Positions 53,800-62,453 of a stretch of DNA of 64,000 nt are shown piece by piece (position 1 is the stretch's first letter; each line of letters begins with the position of its first letter). Source of the stretch: Verrucomicrobiales bacterium (GTDB lineage: Bacteria; Verrucomicrobiota; Verrucomicrobiia; Verrucomicrobiales; DEV007); the NCBI GenBank assembly GCA_029212615.1, contig JARGPJ010000009.1, forward strand, positions 62,001 to 126,000, read 5' to 3'. The position numbers and the translations under genes are program-made. The notes under the pieces were generated by a model. The model ran no database searches and had not been told where the DNA came from. It worked only from the letters and a program-made list of their open reading frames with translations.

Positions 53800-55740
53800 T
53801 TGTCACAAATTCCGCAGAACCGGTTTAAACGCCCCCATCGTCATTTTCTGTCAGCTTCTCTAGAATTACTTCTAGTTGGCTTTGGCGCAGCCTGTCTTGG
53901 CATCTTATCCATCTTTCTCTTTCTGGGCGGAAACGCCGACGATCCTACGACAAAGCATTCGACGGGCTCAATGTCTGTCGAAGCGGTTTCAGCAGGACAA
54001 GCGAAAACAACCTCAGTAGATGCTTCCCGCACCCACCCAATTGAGATGGAAAGAATTGACCGAATCATGGGCAAGATTCACTCCCCGGAAAGAGATGCCC
54101 TCCATCTCGATGACATGACTGCCATTTCATCACTCCGAACCCTCCGTCCGATCAATCCGGTTCGAGCAGACTTCAGTGGAAAAACAGCCTTACCGGAGGT
54201 GCCTGTCTCCCGCCCGGGGTTCACTGGGCCTCCCCTCCTTCCTTCAACCGGAGGCAAGGAAGTTGTCGAATCCACGATTCAGTTCCCGGGAAAAGAAGTC
54301 ATTGAAAGACGAGCCCGATATTCCGGTAAGGAAGTCATCGAATCAGCCTACCATTTTTCAGGAAAACAAGTTCTTGAGCCAGTCGGAAACGGGGGAACAG
54401 GAGGTGGCGGCGGTGCAGGCGACCCACTCGGCAGCGGTAGCATTGACTCCGGAAACTTTATGGATGCCGCATCCGAAGCCGGGAAGAAGAGAATTCTGCC
54501 ATACGTTCCACTCGTCGCCGGCGGAGGAGCAGTTGCAGGCATCAGCTCTGGATCCGGATCGTCCGGAGGAAGCCCGGCACGAAATTTTTCGTCCGCCTCT
54601 TCAAATGGCGGAACAAGCAGCCCGACAGGAAACAGCGGAATCCTTGGCGCTCAGACAGCGTCGGGAGGTTCTCCTTCATCGTCCGGCAGCGCGGGCTCAG
54701 GCAGCACCGTTTCATCATCCGGCGGTACTGAAGGCATCGGAAACCTGACCTCCGGTGAAGCCGCGGGAGACAGCGGAATGATCTCTTCGAGGGGAAGTAT
54801 TTCTGACCCGACCGTGCAGCGGGGAAGCACCGGAACGAGTCCCCGACCGGCCGGCACGACTGTCGAACCTCCTTCAGGATTGACTCCGGGAACGGTAAGA
54901 CCGCTTGCTCCCGGCGCCCCCGCCCCTATCGCGACTGGTGGAGCAATTCCCGGGGGAGCCGCGGCTGGCCCTTTGGCCCCGGTCAGCGCAGCTCCGGTGG
55001 TTACTCCTTCTGCGGGATCTCCCATGCTCCCGTCAAGCGAAGGCTTAACACCGGTGACAAGCAGCTCCGCAAGCCCCCCGATCGGTTCAAGCCCCAGCGG
55101 TCCGTCAAGCCCCCCGGGAGGTGAAACATCTTCCGGCTCGCTTCCCCCTTCACCAATACCGTCTGCAGGAACCCCTCCTCCTGCCATAGGCGCAGGGAAT
55201 GCCCCTTCCGGCGCCGGAGCAACTATTCCTCCAGCCGCAATGAGCTCCGGAAGCGGCGGAGGAAACTATTCCTCTTCGACAACGAATTTCCAGGAACCAC
55301 CCGTTTCCGAAAACTCATACACTCCCCCTACCACTTCGAGCACCTCCCCTTCATCCTCATCCTACCCCGCTGAGAATTCATCACCTCCCCCCACATCAGG
55401 CGGAGGGACAGCAGGCCCTGGCGGGGGTTTACCCCCGGTGATCCCGATCCTTCCCGCCGGCGCAGGAGGAAGCAATTCCGTTGCGGGCAGCCCGGCATCA
55501 CTTCCTGACAATGCCTCAGATGAGCAGGAAAACGAACGGGAAGAATCTGAGGAAGACTCCCATGACTACCCCGGGCAGTGCATTCCCTGGATCGTTCAGT
55601 CAGGGCAGTCACTCGAGTCACTCGCCTCAGCATCAGGAACAACGCCTGAAGAAATTTTGAGGATCAACAAGACCTCCTCGATTCGAAGCGGGCAGGTCAT
55701 TAAGCTGCCGGTTGCCTTTGTCGTCCCCTGCTGCGAGTGA
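53800..55740 (+). CDS. LysM-domain membrane protein with Gly/Ser/Pro-rich linker and 12-residue repeats
   Basis: A 646-residue protein. A membrane segment (about 22-44) anchors it, leaving the rest outside the cytosol. Around 125-195 there are tandem 12-residue repeats of the form [F/Y]-[S/P]-G-K-[E/Q]-V-[I/V/L]-E (GGKEVVES, GKEVIERR, GKEVIESA, GKQVLEPV), then a ~330-residue low-complexity stretch of Gly, Ser, Pro and Ala. The C-terminal LysM (IVQSGQSLESLASASGTTPE, then INKTSSIRSGQVIKLP, residues about 595-640) would bind peptidoglycan. The start is a TTG with no Shine-Dalgarno. A cell-wall-spanning filament is a possibility. Confidence 0.78.
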   Translation: MSQIPQNRFKRPHRHFLSASLELLLVGFGAACLGILSIFLFLGGNADDPTTKHSTGSMSVEAVSAGQAKTTSVDASRTHPIEMERIDRIMGKIHSPERDALHLDDMTAISSLRTLRPINPVRADFSGKTALPEVPVSRPGFTGPPLLPSTGGKEVVESTIQFPGKEVIERRARYSGKEVIESAYHFSGKQVLEPVGNGGTGGGGGAGDPLGSGSIDSGNFMDAASEAGKKRILPYVPLVAGGGAVAGISSGSGSSGGSPARNFSSASSNGGTSSPTGNSGILGAQTASGGSPSSSGSAGSGSTVSSSGGTEGIGNLTSGEAAGDSGMISSRGSISDPTVQRGSTGTSPRPAGTTVEPPSGLTPGTVRPLAPGAPAPIATGGAIPGGAAAGPLAPVSAAPVVTPSAGSPMLPSSEGLTPVTSSSASPPIGSSPSGPSSPPGGETSSGSLPPSPIPSAGTPPPAIGAGNAPSGAGATIPPAAMSSGSGGGNYSSSTTNFQEPPVSENSYTPPTTSSTSPSSSSYPAENSSPPPTSGGGTAGPGGGLPPVIPILPAGAGGSNSVAGSPASLPDNASDEQENEREESEEDSHDYPGQCIPWIVQSGQSLESLASASGTTPEEILRINKTSSIRSGQVIKLPVAFVVPCCE

Positions 55741-55742
55741 AC

Positions 55743-56753
55743 TCAATACTGATCCGCCGCCAGCGCCAGTTCCTCTGAAACTCGCTCAACCAGCTCAGGC
55801 GGACCGAGCACTTTTGCCTGCGATCCGAAACCAAGAATCCAACGGGCAATGTCTTCAAGCGCTGATAGCTGCATCGTCAGAACGATGACACTTCCGTCAG
55901 CCTCCACTCTTTCAATCTCCTGACTGGGATGCCAACGCCGTTCCGAAACCACCCTGGCCGCAAATCCCGTAAATCTGATTTTCACTTCGAATTTGCGATC
56001 TTCTCCATCCCCTCCGGCCCAAACTCCAAAACTTCCTGCAAAGTGCTCGTCGAGCCGGAAGTCATGCGATCGGCGAAAGCGAATAGTTGTTAACTGAACA
56101 CTCTTCATACGCTGCACCGCAAAGGTCCGCCTCGCCCCCCGTTCGAGGTCGTGACCAATCACATACCACCCTCCATCGATTTCAGCGAGATGATAAGGTT
56201 GAAGACGACGGGTCATCGATTGTTCATCCGTCAGTTTCTGATACTCAAAATGAAGCTCGCGACTCTCAAGCACAGCTTTTGCAAGGCGCTCGAAAATAAA
56301 CACGTCGCGCTCAGTCATTCCCGTTGAGTGAACTGAAAATGCCTGATCAATCTCAGTCCATGGTATCGTCACCTGATCGCTCATCGTCGCCTGAAGGCGT
56401 TGAAAGCTACTTCGCAAGGTTGACTCGAGAGCCGATCCTCTCATCGGGCCTAGTGCATTCCTCGCCAGAATCAAGCCCACTAGATCGTCCGCTGAGGTCT
56501 TTAAAAAAGGAAATTCGTTAACGGGCCTCGAATACAAGTAGCCGTGGCGAGCAGAATCGTATTCGAGCGGCATCTCCAACTCCTCCCTCATAAAGCGGAT
56601 ATCCCTGAGGATTGTTTTCCGGTTCACTCCCAACTCTTTCGCCATTTCATTGGCGTTCGGATGTCCCCCTCGCGACACCATCTCATGAATTCTGAGAACG
56701 CGTTCAAGAGGTCGGCGTGTCCCTTCTGCTTTCCTGAATGCGTCATCCTCCAT
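55743..56753 (-). CDS. WYL-domain transcriptional regulator (YafY/DeoR-like)
   Basis: A 336-residue regulator: an N-terminal winged helix-turn-helix of the HTH_11 kind (GHPNANEMAKELGVNRKTILRDI, residues about 32-54, quoted as NEMAKELGVNRKTI), then a WYL domain at about 145-225 with RRLQPYHLAEIDGGWYVIGHD, and a WCX-type C-terminus. WYL domains sense nucleic acid or other ligands, and many such regulators control DNA-damage or defence genes. No partner is obvious. It converges with the LysM gene, two bases between stops. Confidence 0.88.
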   Translation of the reverse strand: MEDDAFRKAEGTRRPLERVLRIHEMVSRGGHPNANEMAKELGVNRKTILRDIRFMREELEMPLEYDSARHGYLYSRPVNEFPFLKTSADDLVGLILARNALGPMRGSALESTLRSSFQRLQATMSDQVTIPWTEIDQAFSVHSTGMTERDVFIFERLAKAVLESRELHFEYQKLTDEQSMTRRLQPYHLAEIDGGWYVIGHDLERGARRTFAVQRMKSVQLTTIRFRRSHDFRLDEHFAGSFGVWAGGDGEDRKFEVKIRFTGFAARVVSERRWHPSQEIERVEADGSVIVLTMQLSALEDIARWILGFGSQAKVLGPPELVERVSEELALAADQY

Positions 56754-56827
56754 GCTTCGATTTATTTCCCGATGGAATAGAATCCACTACCGGACTTCGG
56801 AAGGCGACGAAAATTCGTATAAACCCC

Positions 56828-57250
56828 TCATTCCAAAACCTGTATTTCGTCGTCTGCAGAATCCGAACCCATCCCACCCGGCGCCCCGGCTACATGGTTC
56901 ATCAAAACCTGATCGCCCACCTTCGGGGATCCGGAAAGAATATCAGCGGTCACAAACTGCCCTTTTCTTGCCGGACTCACTCTCAATCGCGAAGTTTCAA
57001 TGCCGCCATTTCCGTAGGTCATTAAATCAGTTCCCGGTTCAACCTGGAGAAACCGTGTCGATCGAATCAAGACGAAGCCCTCTTCCGGTCGCACCACATG
57101 AAGAGATCCCACCGGAATCTTCATGGGAGCTCCGGCCCCATCGACTGGATTTCCGCTCGCCTTCCCCTCATTGACCGTCTTACACCCCGCCATCCCCACG
57201 AGGAGGATACCCCAGAGAGTCACAGACAGAATGTTGGAGAAAGCTTGCAC
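56828..57250 (-). CDS. Hypothetical lipoprotein
   Basis: A 140-residue protein with a lipoprotein signal (VTLWGILLVGMAGC, Cys about 23) and no recognised family. The mature part is beta-rich: LHVVRPEEGFVLIRST, FLQVEPGTDLMTYGNGG and VTADILSGSPKVGDQVLMNH, a pattern that would suit an SH3-like or OB-like barrel. The C-terminus is acidic (SDSADDEIQVLE). It is divergent from the gamma-glutamylcyclotransferase gene, 49 bases apart. Confidence 0.6.
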   Translation of the reverse strand: MQAFSNILSVTLWGILLVGMAGCKTVNEGKASGNPVDGAGAPMKIPVGSLHVVRPEEGFVLIRSTRFLQVEPGTDLMTYGNGGIETSRLRVSPARKGQFVTADILSGSPKVGDQVLMNHVAGAPGGMGSDSADDEIQVLE

Positions 57251-57299
57251 AAGAGGAGAATGAGCGATAGCGGTTCAAAAAGCAAGACACACCCTCTAC

Positions 57300-57713
57300 A
57301 TGAATGTTTTCGTTTACGGTACTTTGTTAGTTCCTGAAATCTGGGAGCTGGTCACCGGGCGGAGCGGCCTATCGTCACAGGGAGCAACGCTGAAAGGACA
57401 CTCCATATGGCGGGTGCAGAATGCGACCTTCCCCGCCATCAAAGAGGAAGCGGAGAGTGAAGCCCACCTTGTCCCCGGTCGCGTTTTTCAGGACGTCCCT
57501 CCTGATGCGCTTCAGCGCCTCGATTCCTATGAGGACAGTTTTTACGAACGAGTTGAAGTGGTCGTCGAAACATCTGACGGTCCACTCAAAGCACAGGTTT
57601 ATCGAGCCCCGGCAGCGAAAGCCGCAGAGATAATTTCTTCCGATACCTGGACTCTGGATTGGTTTGAGAAAAACGCATTAGCGCGATTTCTGGAGAATGT
57701 CTTTGATCACTAG
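57300..57713 (+). CDS. Gamma-glutamylcyclotransferase-like (AIG2/GGCT) protein
   Basis: A 137-residue protein of the AIG2/gamma-glutamylcyclotransferase-like family. It opens with the family signature [15 protein letters not shown] (YGTL binding loop), has [21 protein letters not shown] (with the catalytic-type Glu in DSYED) and the usual end with [11 protein letters not shown]. Family members cleave gamma-glutamyl peptides or related amines to 5-oxoproline; the exact substrate is not predictable. It stands alone, 62 bases before the sulfatase. Confidence 0.87.
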   Translation: MNVFVYGTLLVPEIWELVTGRSGLSSQGATLKGHSIWRVQNATFPAIKEEAESEAHLVPGRVFQDVPPDALQRLDSYEDSFYERVEVVVETSDGPLKAQVYRAPAAKAAEIISSDTWTLDWFEKNALARFLENVFDH

Positions 57714-57775
57714 ATCCGGCATCACGCAGGCTGTTCGTGATCGCACTGAGGGAAGAATTTGTACACCTTCATGAC

Positions 57776-59200
57776 ATGAGAAAATTCTTTATCCATTTTT
57801 GCGCCATTCTCCTTACGACAGGACTGTTACAGGCCGCTGAAAAGCCCAATTTAATTTTCATTCTCGCCGATGACCTTGGCTATGGCGACATCGGTGCATT
57901 TGGGCAGGAGAAGATCAAGACCCCTCGACTCGACGAAATGGCCGGGAAGGGAATGAAATTCACCTCCTTCTACGCAGGATCGACCGTGTGCGCCCCCTCA
58001 AGGTGCGTTCTCATGACCGGCCAGGACACCGGAAACTGCTGGGTTCGCGGGAACGGACAGGCAGAGGCACAGACTCTGCCTGACTCAGACATCACTGTTG
58101 CCGAGAAGCTCAAAGAAGCCGGCTATGCGACCGGACTGATCGGAAAGTGGGGGCTCGGTGAGCTCGGCTCCGAAGGGCACCCCAACAAGCAGGGGTTTGA
58201 CTACTCTTACGGCTACCTCAACCAACGTCACGCACATAACTTCTACCCTGAATTTCTCATCAGAAATGAAGAAGTTGTTCACCTCAAGAACGTAACATCA
58301 CCTCAATGGGAAGAAGTTCGAGTAGCCAGCGGAAAGCCGAAAGACGGAGCCGGCTTTGCAACACCTGATGGCAAAGTTGAGTATTCACATGACCTCATTA
58401 TTGAAGAAGCGCACGAATGGATTGACCGACAGGCCAAAGCGGATCAGCCCTTCTTTCTCTACCTCGCCCTTACCATTCCCCACGCGAACAATGAAGCAGG
58501 ACGGGTTCTCGGCGACGGTCAGGAAGTGCCCGATTACGGAATCTACGCTGACAGGGACTGGCCGAATCCCGACAAGGGCCAGGCAGCAATGATCACCAGA
58601 ATGGATCGTGATGTAGGCAACATCGTTGATCAAATTGCAGAGCTTGGCATCGCCGAAAACACCTTGATCATTTTCACGTCAGACAACGGGCATCACAAAG
58701 AAGGGGGGAATGATCCCGAGTTCTTCAATGCCAATGGCCCGCTCCGCGGAATGAAGCGTGACCTCACCGAAGGAGGCATTCGCGTTCCCACCCTCGCCTA
58801 CTGGCCCTCCGTCGTGGCGGCTGGTTCAAGCACTGATCATCCAGCCGGTTTCAAGGACTGGATGGCGACAGCCTGTGAACTCGCCGGCCTCGACTCTCCA
58901 CCAAAAACACAATCCGTAAGCTTTGCTCCAACCCTGAAAGGCAAACCTGAAGAACAGCGGGAAAGTGATTATCTTTATTGGGAGTTCTACGAAAAAGGAA
59001 GCAGGCAGGCGCTTCGGTTCGGCCCCTGGAAGGCAATCAGAGAACCCATGTTTACCGGAGACATCCAACTCTACGATGTCACTACTGATATCGGGGAGGA
59101 AGTGGATGTCGCCTTTGAAAATGAGGCGGTAGTTGCCCGCGCGGAAGAACTTTTCAGTCTCGCGCACAAGCCGAACCCTCTTTGGAGAGTCAAAAAATAG
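57776..59200 (+). CDS. Secreted sulfatase, formylglycine type (arylsulfatase A-like)
   Basis: A 474-residue exported sulfatase. Signal peptide (residues 1-18, [11 protein letters not shown]); metal-binding start [20 protein letters not shown]; the formylglycine motif [11 protein letters not shown] (the first Cys is converted by an activating enzyme that is not in the window); [12 protein letters not shown]; and [16 protein letters not shown] with metal-binding residues. The activating Cys is of the CxPSR type, accepted by either FGE or anSME. It desulfates a polysaccharide or aryl sulfate, common in marine polysaccharide degraders. The ATG at 57776 is preferred because the signal peptide then begins directly. 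Confidence 0.92.
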   Translation: MRKFFIHFCAILLTTGLLQAAEKPNLIFILADDLGYGDIGAFGQEKIKTPRLDEMAGKGMKFTSFYAGSTVCAPSRCVLMTGQDTGNCWVRGNGQAEAQTLPDSDITVAEKLKEAGYATGLIGKWGLGELGSEGHPNKQGFDYSYGYLNQRHAHNFYPEFLIRNEEVVHLKNVTSPQWEEVRVASGKPKDGAGFATPDGKVEYSHDLIIEEAHEWIDRQAKADQPFFLYLALTIPHANNEAGRVLGDGQEVPDYGIYADRDWPNPDKGQAAMITRMDRDVGNIVDQIAELGIAENTLIIFTSDNGHHKEGGNDPEFFNANGPLRGMKRDLTEGGIRVPTLAYWPSVVAAGSSTDHPAGFKDWMATACELAGLDSPPKTQSVSFAPTLKGKPEEQRESDYLYWEFYEKGSRQALRFGPWKAIREPMFTGDIQLYDVTTDIGEEVDVAFENEAVVARAEELFSLAHKPNPLWRVKK

Positions 59201-59207
59201 GTGCCTC

Positions 59208-59660
59208 TCAGGGAGTTTCAGACGTGAGATCCCGCCAACTTCCCTTGAGAACGTAAACCGGATCCAGGCCAATCAGTTCGCGAAGCCGCTTTGCGACTTC
59301 GCGACTTTTCCCGCAATCCTCAGCGTCGCAATAAACAATGACGGGACGATCAAACGCTCCCTGAAGCACATGCATGTGCCGGAACATTAAATCCCCCCAC
59401 TCATCAAGATTGAGGAGAATCGCTCCGTCCTGATGCGCAGCCTCAAACGCCTCCCTCTCCCGTGCGTCCACCCACAATACATTTGCCTCCTTCGAGAGCC
59501 CTATCGCATCTTCGGGAAGAATCTGCCAACGCAATTCTTCCGAGCTTGAAACCTTAAACCAGGCGGGACGTTTCGGATGGAAAACAGCCGAGAGCCCGGC
59601 AGCGAGAATGGCGAGGCCACAGAGTAGAATTACCTGCTTAGGCGTAGACCCGGTTTTCAT
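59208..59660 (-). CDS. Membrane-anchored rhodanese-like protein
   Basis: A 150-residue protein with one N-terminal membrane helix (VILLCGLAILAAGLSAVF) and a rhodanese domain from about 45: LSKEANVLWVDAREREAFEAAH (quoted in part) and the active-site loop VIVYCDAEDCGKSREVA, with Cys at the persulfide position, then VYVLKGSWRDL. It would face outside the cytosol. Its ATG overlaps the stop of the DUF420-DUF1573 gene by four bases, so it belongs to the oxidase assembly series. Sulfur or copper handling for that oxidase is a guess. Confidence 0.82.
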   Translation of the reverse strand: MKTGSTPKQVILLCGLAILAAGLSAVFHPKRPAWFKVSSSEELRWQILPEDAIGLSKEANVLWVDAREREAFEAAHQDGAILLNLDEWGDLMFRHMHVLQGAFDRPVIVYCDAEDCGKSREVAKRLRELIGLDPVYVLKGSWRDLTSETP

Positions 59661-60751
59661 TGAATTGAAAAGTAGGCGAGAGGCCTCGCATAAGATTCAA
59701 TCTCACAGTCAGTTTCCATTCTAACAATACCTAAAAGGCTTTCAGAAGTGGATTCAGGAGTCAGCTTTAAATCGTAAGAACGGCCTTCCTCGACAACCAC
59801 CAGTTCGCAGCTGACCTCGCGACGCTTGCTCTCCGCACTAAGCACCCTCACCGGCTTCTCGCGGACCACTCTGAACTTCACTGTCTTTGTCTCCGGGCTC
59901 GAACCAATCTCCCAGGAAGTCATTTCTTCAGAAATAGAATAGACCGGGTCCGTCTCAATACGAGCGGTGAGAAAAACAGGGGAGCTTTGCCCCTCGAATT
60001 GCACCGCAATTTTACGCTCTGACTCCCCCCGTAACCTCCCGATATCGAAAATGCCGGTGATCACAGCTTTCCCCCCCGCAGGCACGGGGTCTTGATCAAT
60101 CTCAACGGAGAGGCACTCACATCCACTATCAAGGCGGGCAATTTTGGCCGCTTCCTTTTTCTGATTCTCGACCTCAAATTTTACTTCGACTGAACTTCTC
60201 CCGGCCTCAGTTCTAACAGCCTGAGAAGCAGGTTTGAAAATCAGTCCCTCCGAACGGGACTGTGCTTCAATGATCGTGATTCTCTCATCGCTTTTCAAAA
60301 CCGCACTCACCTCATCTGCTTCCGCTTGCGGCAGGAACCAGACGTAGATGAAAAAATAGATCACGACGCCGGTAACAGAGACGAACAACCATGAGGGAAG
60401 GGTGATTCGAGCCAGCTTCTTATGGCGCTCGAAATTCCCCTTCATTGCCGCAAGCACCAGAAGGATAATCAGAGGAACATTCACCACCGCCAGCAGGATA
60501 TGCGGAATCAATATTCCAAGATAGATTCGACGCGCGAGAGGGTATTCTTTGGGGAACTCGGTGTGACCGGCGCCGTAGTGATAAATCAAATAGCAGATCA
60601 GGAAGATGGTGGAACTCGCCAAAGCCCCCATCATAACCTTCCGGTGTGCCTCCTTCCGCCCGGATTTAATCAGAATAAACCCTGTAATGAGAAGGATCGT
60701 ACTGAGGGTATTCAGCGAGGCATTAATGGGTGGGAAAATTGAGTAGTCCAT
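59657..60751 (-). CDS. Fusion of DUF420 membrane domain and DUF1573-like domain
   Basis: A 364-residue protein. Residues 1-145 are the DUF420 (YozB) domain with four or five membrane helices and family histidines (YHYGAGHTEFPKEYP, LGILIPHILLAVVN, RHKKLARITLPSWL). This domain is found in cytochrome oxidase gene clusters. Residues about 180-360 form a DUF1573-like Ig-fold pair with a CxC in DSGCECLSVEID and further Cys at REVSCELV and TDCEIES. CxC motifs in DUF1573 domains suggest copper binding, but this is not shown. It sits between SCO1 (7 bases) and the rhodanese (overlap), consistent with an oxidase assembly factor. Confidence 0.82.
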   Translation of the reverse strand: MDYSIFPPINASLNTLSTILLITGFILIKSGRKEAHRKVMMGALASSTIFLICYLIYHYGAGHTEFPKEYPLARRIYLGILIPHILLAVVNVPLIILLVLAAMKGNFERHKKLARITLPSWLFVSVTGVVIYFFIYVWFLPQAEADEVSAVLKSDERITIIEAQSRSEGLIFKPASQAVRTEAGRSSVEVKFEVENQKKEAAKIARLDSGCECLSVEIDQDPVPAGGKAVITGIFDIGRLRGESERKIAVQFEGQSSPVFLTARIETDPVYSISEEMTSWEIGSSPETKTVKFRVVREKPVRVLSAESKRREVSCELVVVEEGRSYDLKLTPESTSESLLGIVRMETDCEIESYARPLAYFSIQ

Positions 60752-60758
60752 AGTCAGC

Positions 60759-61478
60759 TTATTCGGTTTCGACGCTAAAATCGGAGAGTTTAAGTTCCGG
60801 ATCGAGCACCATTTTCAGCTCCCTGACAAGACGCTCGAACTCTTGATTCCCTCGTTGCACATTCATGACATCGTAGTAGCCGCGTATGTTGGCGTCCCCG
60901 TCGACCAATGCCAGTCGCTGGTCATGAGCAAACTCACCCACCGCCTTCACCTTGGCAGGATCAGTGATCAGTTCAGTCCCGTAGAACTTGAACTGGGATA
61001 TCATATACTTGGCGATCTCATCGGCATCCCCGGTGAGGAACCACCAATTTTCAGAATCGACACCGTGCTTCTCAACCCAGGCATTCATCTTCTCAGGGGT
61101 ATCATCTTTCGGATTCACACTGATGGATACGAGCCGAAACCTGGGATCGCCACCGAACTCTTCTTCGAGAGTTTTCATGACAGAGGCCATACCGAGACAA
61201 CCCGCGGGACAATCCGTGTATTGATAGCCGGCAATGTAAATTTTGTCTCTCAGCTCACCCAGTGAAACCTTTCGACCATCGCGGTTCACTGCTTCAAGAT
61301 CCGTTTCGAGACGGGCGATATGAGGGGGGCGCCAGTTTTCAAATTCGTAATCCCTTCTCAAGAGATAGGCACGGGTAACAAAAATCGAACCGAATGCGAT
61401 GATGAGACACACGCCGATAATCGAAGCCCACCAGGTAATTATTTGATTTCGGGTCAGCGGAGTTGGTTCTTCAGACAT
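60759..61478 (-). CDS. SCO1/SenC family copper chaperone
   Basis: A 239-residue membrane-anchored thioredoxin-fold protein that delivers copper to the CuA centre of cytochrome oxidase. The anchor is at about 13-35 (ITWWASIIGVCLIIAFGSIF, quoted in part). The copper ligands are present: the CxxxC pair Cys90 and Cys94 in TDCPAGCLGM and His185 in FAHDQRLALVD. The third residue of the CxxxC is the usual Pro-Ala variant rather than PDVC. A family loop WWFLTGDADEI is also seen. It follows ctaB by 28 bases. Confidence 0.9.
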   Translation of the reverse strand: MSEEPTPLTRNQIITWWASIIGVCLIIAFGSIFVTRAYLLRRDYEFENWRPPHIARLETDLEAVNRDGRKVSLGELRDKIYIAGYQYTDCPAGCLGMASVMKTLEEEFGGDPRFRLVSISVNPKDDTPEKMNAWVEKHGVDSENWWFLTGDADEIAKYMISQFKFYGTELITDPAKVKAVGEFAHDQRLALVDGDANIRGYYDVMNVQRGNQEFERLVRELKMVLDPELKLSDFSVETE

Positions 61479-61506
61479 GGAATAATGAGAAAGTTTTCAG
61501 CACTGC

Positions 61507-62421
61507 TTAACGCCACGCCAGATAGGAGGCGACCATCATTAAGGGCAAATACAGAAGTGTGTAGAAAAAGAGTCGTCGTGCGTCGTCACGTTCCCCGCTA
61601 CGAAAGAACTTTACCGAAAGAGCCACCATGACCGCTCCCAGAATCCCGCAGGGAAGAGCCCCCCAGGCAGAAAGACAAGAGGCCGCAAGAGGAAACAGGG
61701 CGCCGAAGAGAAAAACAAGGATGGCGAAAAAGAGGGCTATTTTTGCGGTTTTCTTTCCCGACTCATCGTCGTTTGACCACATTTTGAATCCCCCGCGACT
61801 GTATTCTTCACGATACATCCAGTTGATCGCCGCAAAGTGAGGCATCTGCCAGAGGAACAAAAGAAGGAATAGAAACAGGGCACCCGCACCCATCAAAGAT
61901 CCTTCTCCCCCGGTCCAACCGATCAAAGGAGGGAGAGCCCCTGAGATTGCACCGACAACGGTATTGTACGTCGAAACCTTCTTCATCGGCGTGTAGATGA
62001 ACAAATACGTAAAGAGCGTCGCTCCCGCCATCACTGATGCGGGGACATTCACCATGACACCGAGATGAATCAAACCGAAGGCTGAGAGGAGCCATCCCAG
62101 GACGAAAGCGAGAGCTTTGGGCATCCGGTTGGAAGGAAGGGGGCGATCTGAGGTCCTCGTCATGAGCGCATCAGCCTCCACTTCCATCAACTGGTTAAAG
62201 ACTGCCGCCCCGAAGGCCGCCAGGGTCGTCCCAACCAGCAGGTGCCACAAAACCGCCCACGAAAATTCCCCGGTCGACTTCGTCGCGACGAAGTAGCCGA
62301 ACAGAGCGGTGATGACAACGAGGAAACTGAGCCTCGCTTTGGTAATTGCCATCAGATCTGCTTGAACCTCTTTGAAGAGCTCCCTGGAATCGGACTGCTG
62401 ATTTGTCTTTTCTGGCGCCAT
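61507..62421 (-). CDS. ctaB: Protoheme IX farnesyltransferase (heme O synthase)
   Basis: Adds a hydroxyethylfarnesyl group to protoheme to make heme O, needed for heme A. A 304-residue UbiA-superfamily membrane protein with about nine helices. The prenyl-diphosphate motifs are NQLMEVEADALMTRTSDRPL (the NDxxD-like site and RP) and YTPMKKVSTYNTVVGAISG, with GWTGGEGSL after it, and the loop WQMPHFAAINWMYREEY with its His. It lies 32 bases after ctaA. Confidence 0.95.
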   Translation of the reverse strand: MAPEKTNQQSDSRELFKEVQADLMAITKARLSFLVVITALFGYFVATKSTGEFSWAVLWHLLVGTTLAAFGAAVFNQLMEVEADALMTRTSDRPLPSNRMPKALAFVLGWLLSAFGLIHLGVMVNVPASVMAGATLFTYLFIYTPMKKVSTYNTVVGAISGALPPLIGWTGGEGSLMGAGALFLFLLLFLWQMPHFAAINWMYREEYSRGGFKMWSNDDESGKKTAKIALFFAILVFLFGALFPLAASCLSAWGALPCGILGAVMVALSVKFFRSGERDDARRLFFYTLLYLPLMMVASYLAWR

Positions 62422-62453
62422 GAGTGCAATGGGAATCAGGGAGGCACCTTAGT

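Noticed and set aside
57720..57740. ATCACG/CGTGAT hairpin after the gamma-glutamylcyclotransferase gene
   Set aside because: Six base pairs with no T tract; not a terminator on its own.
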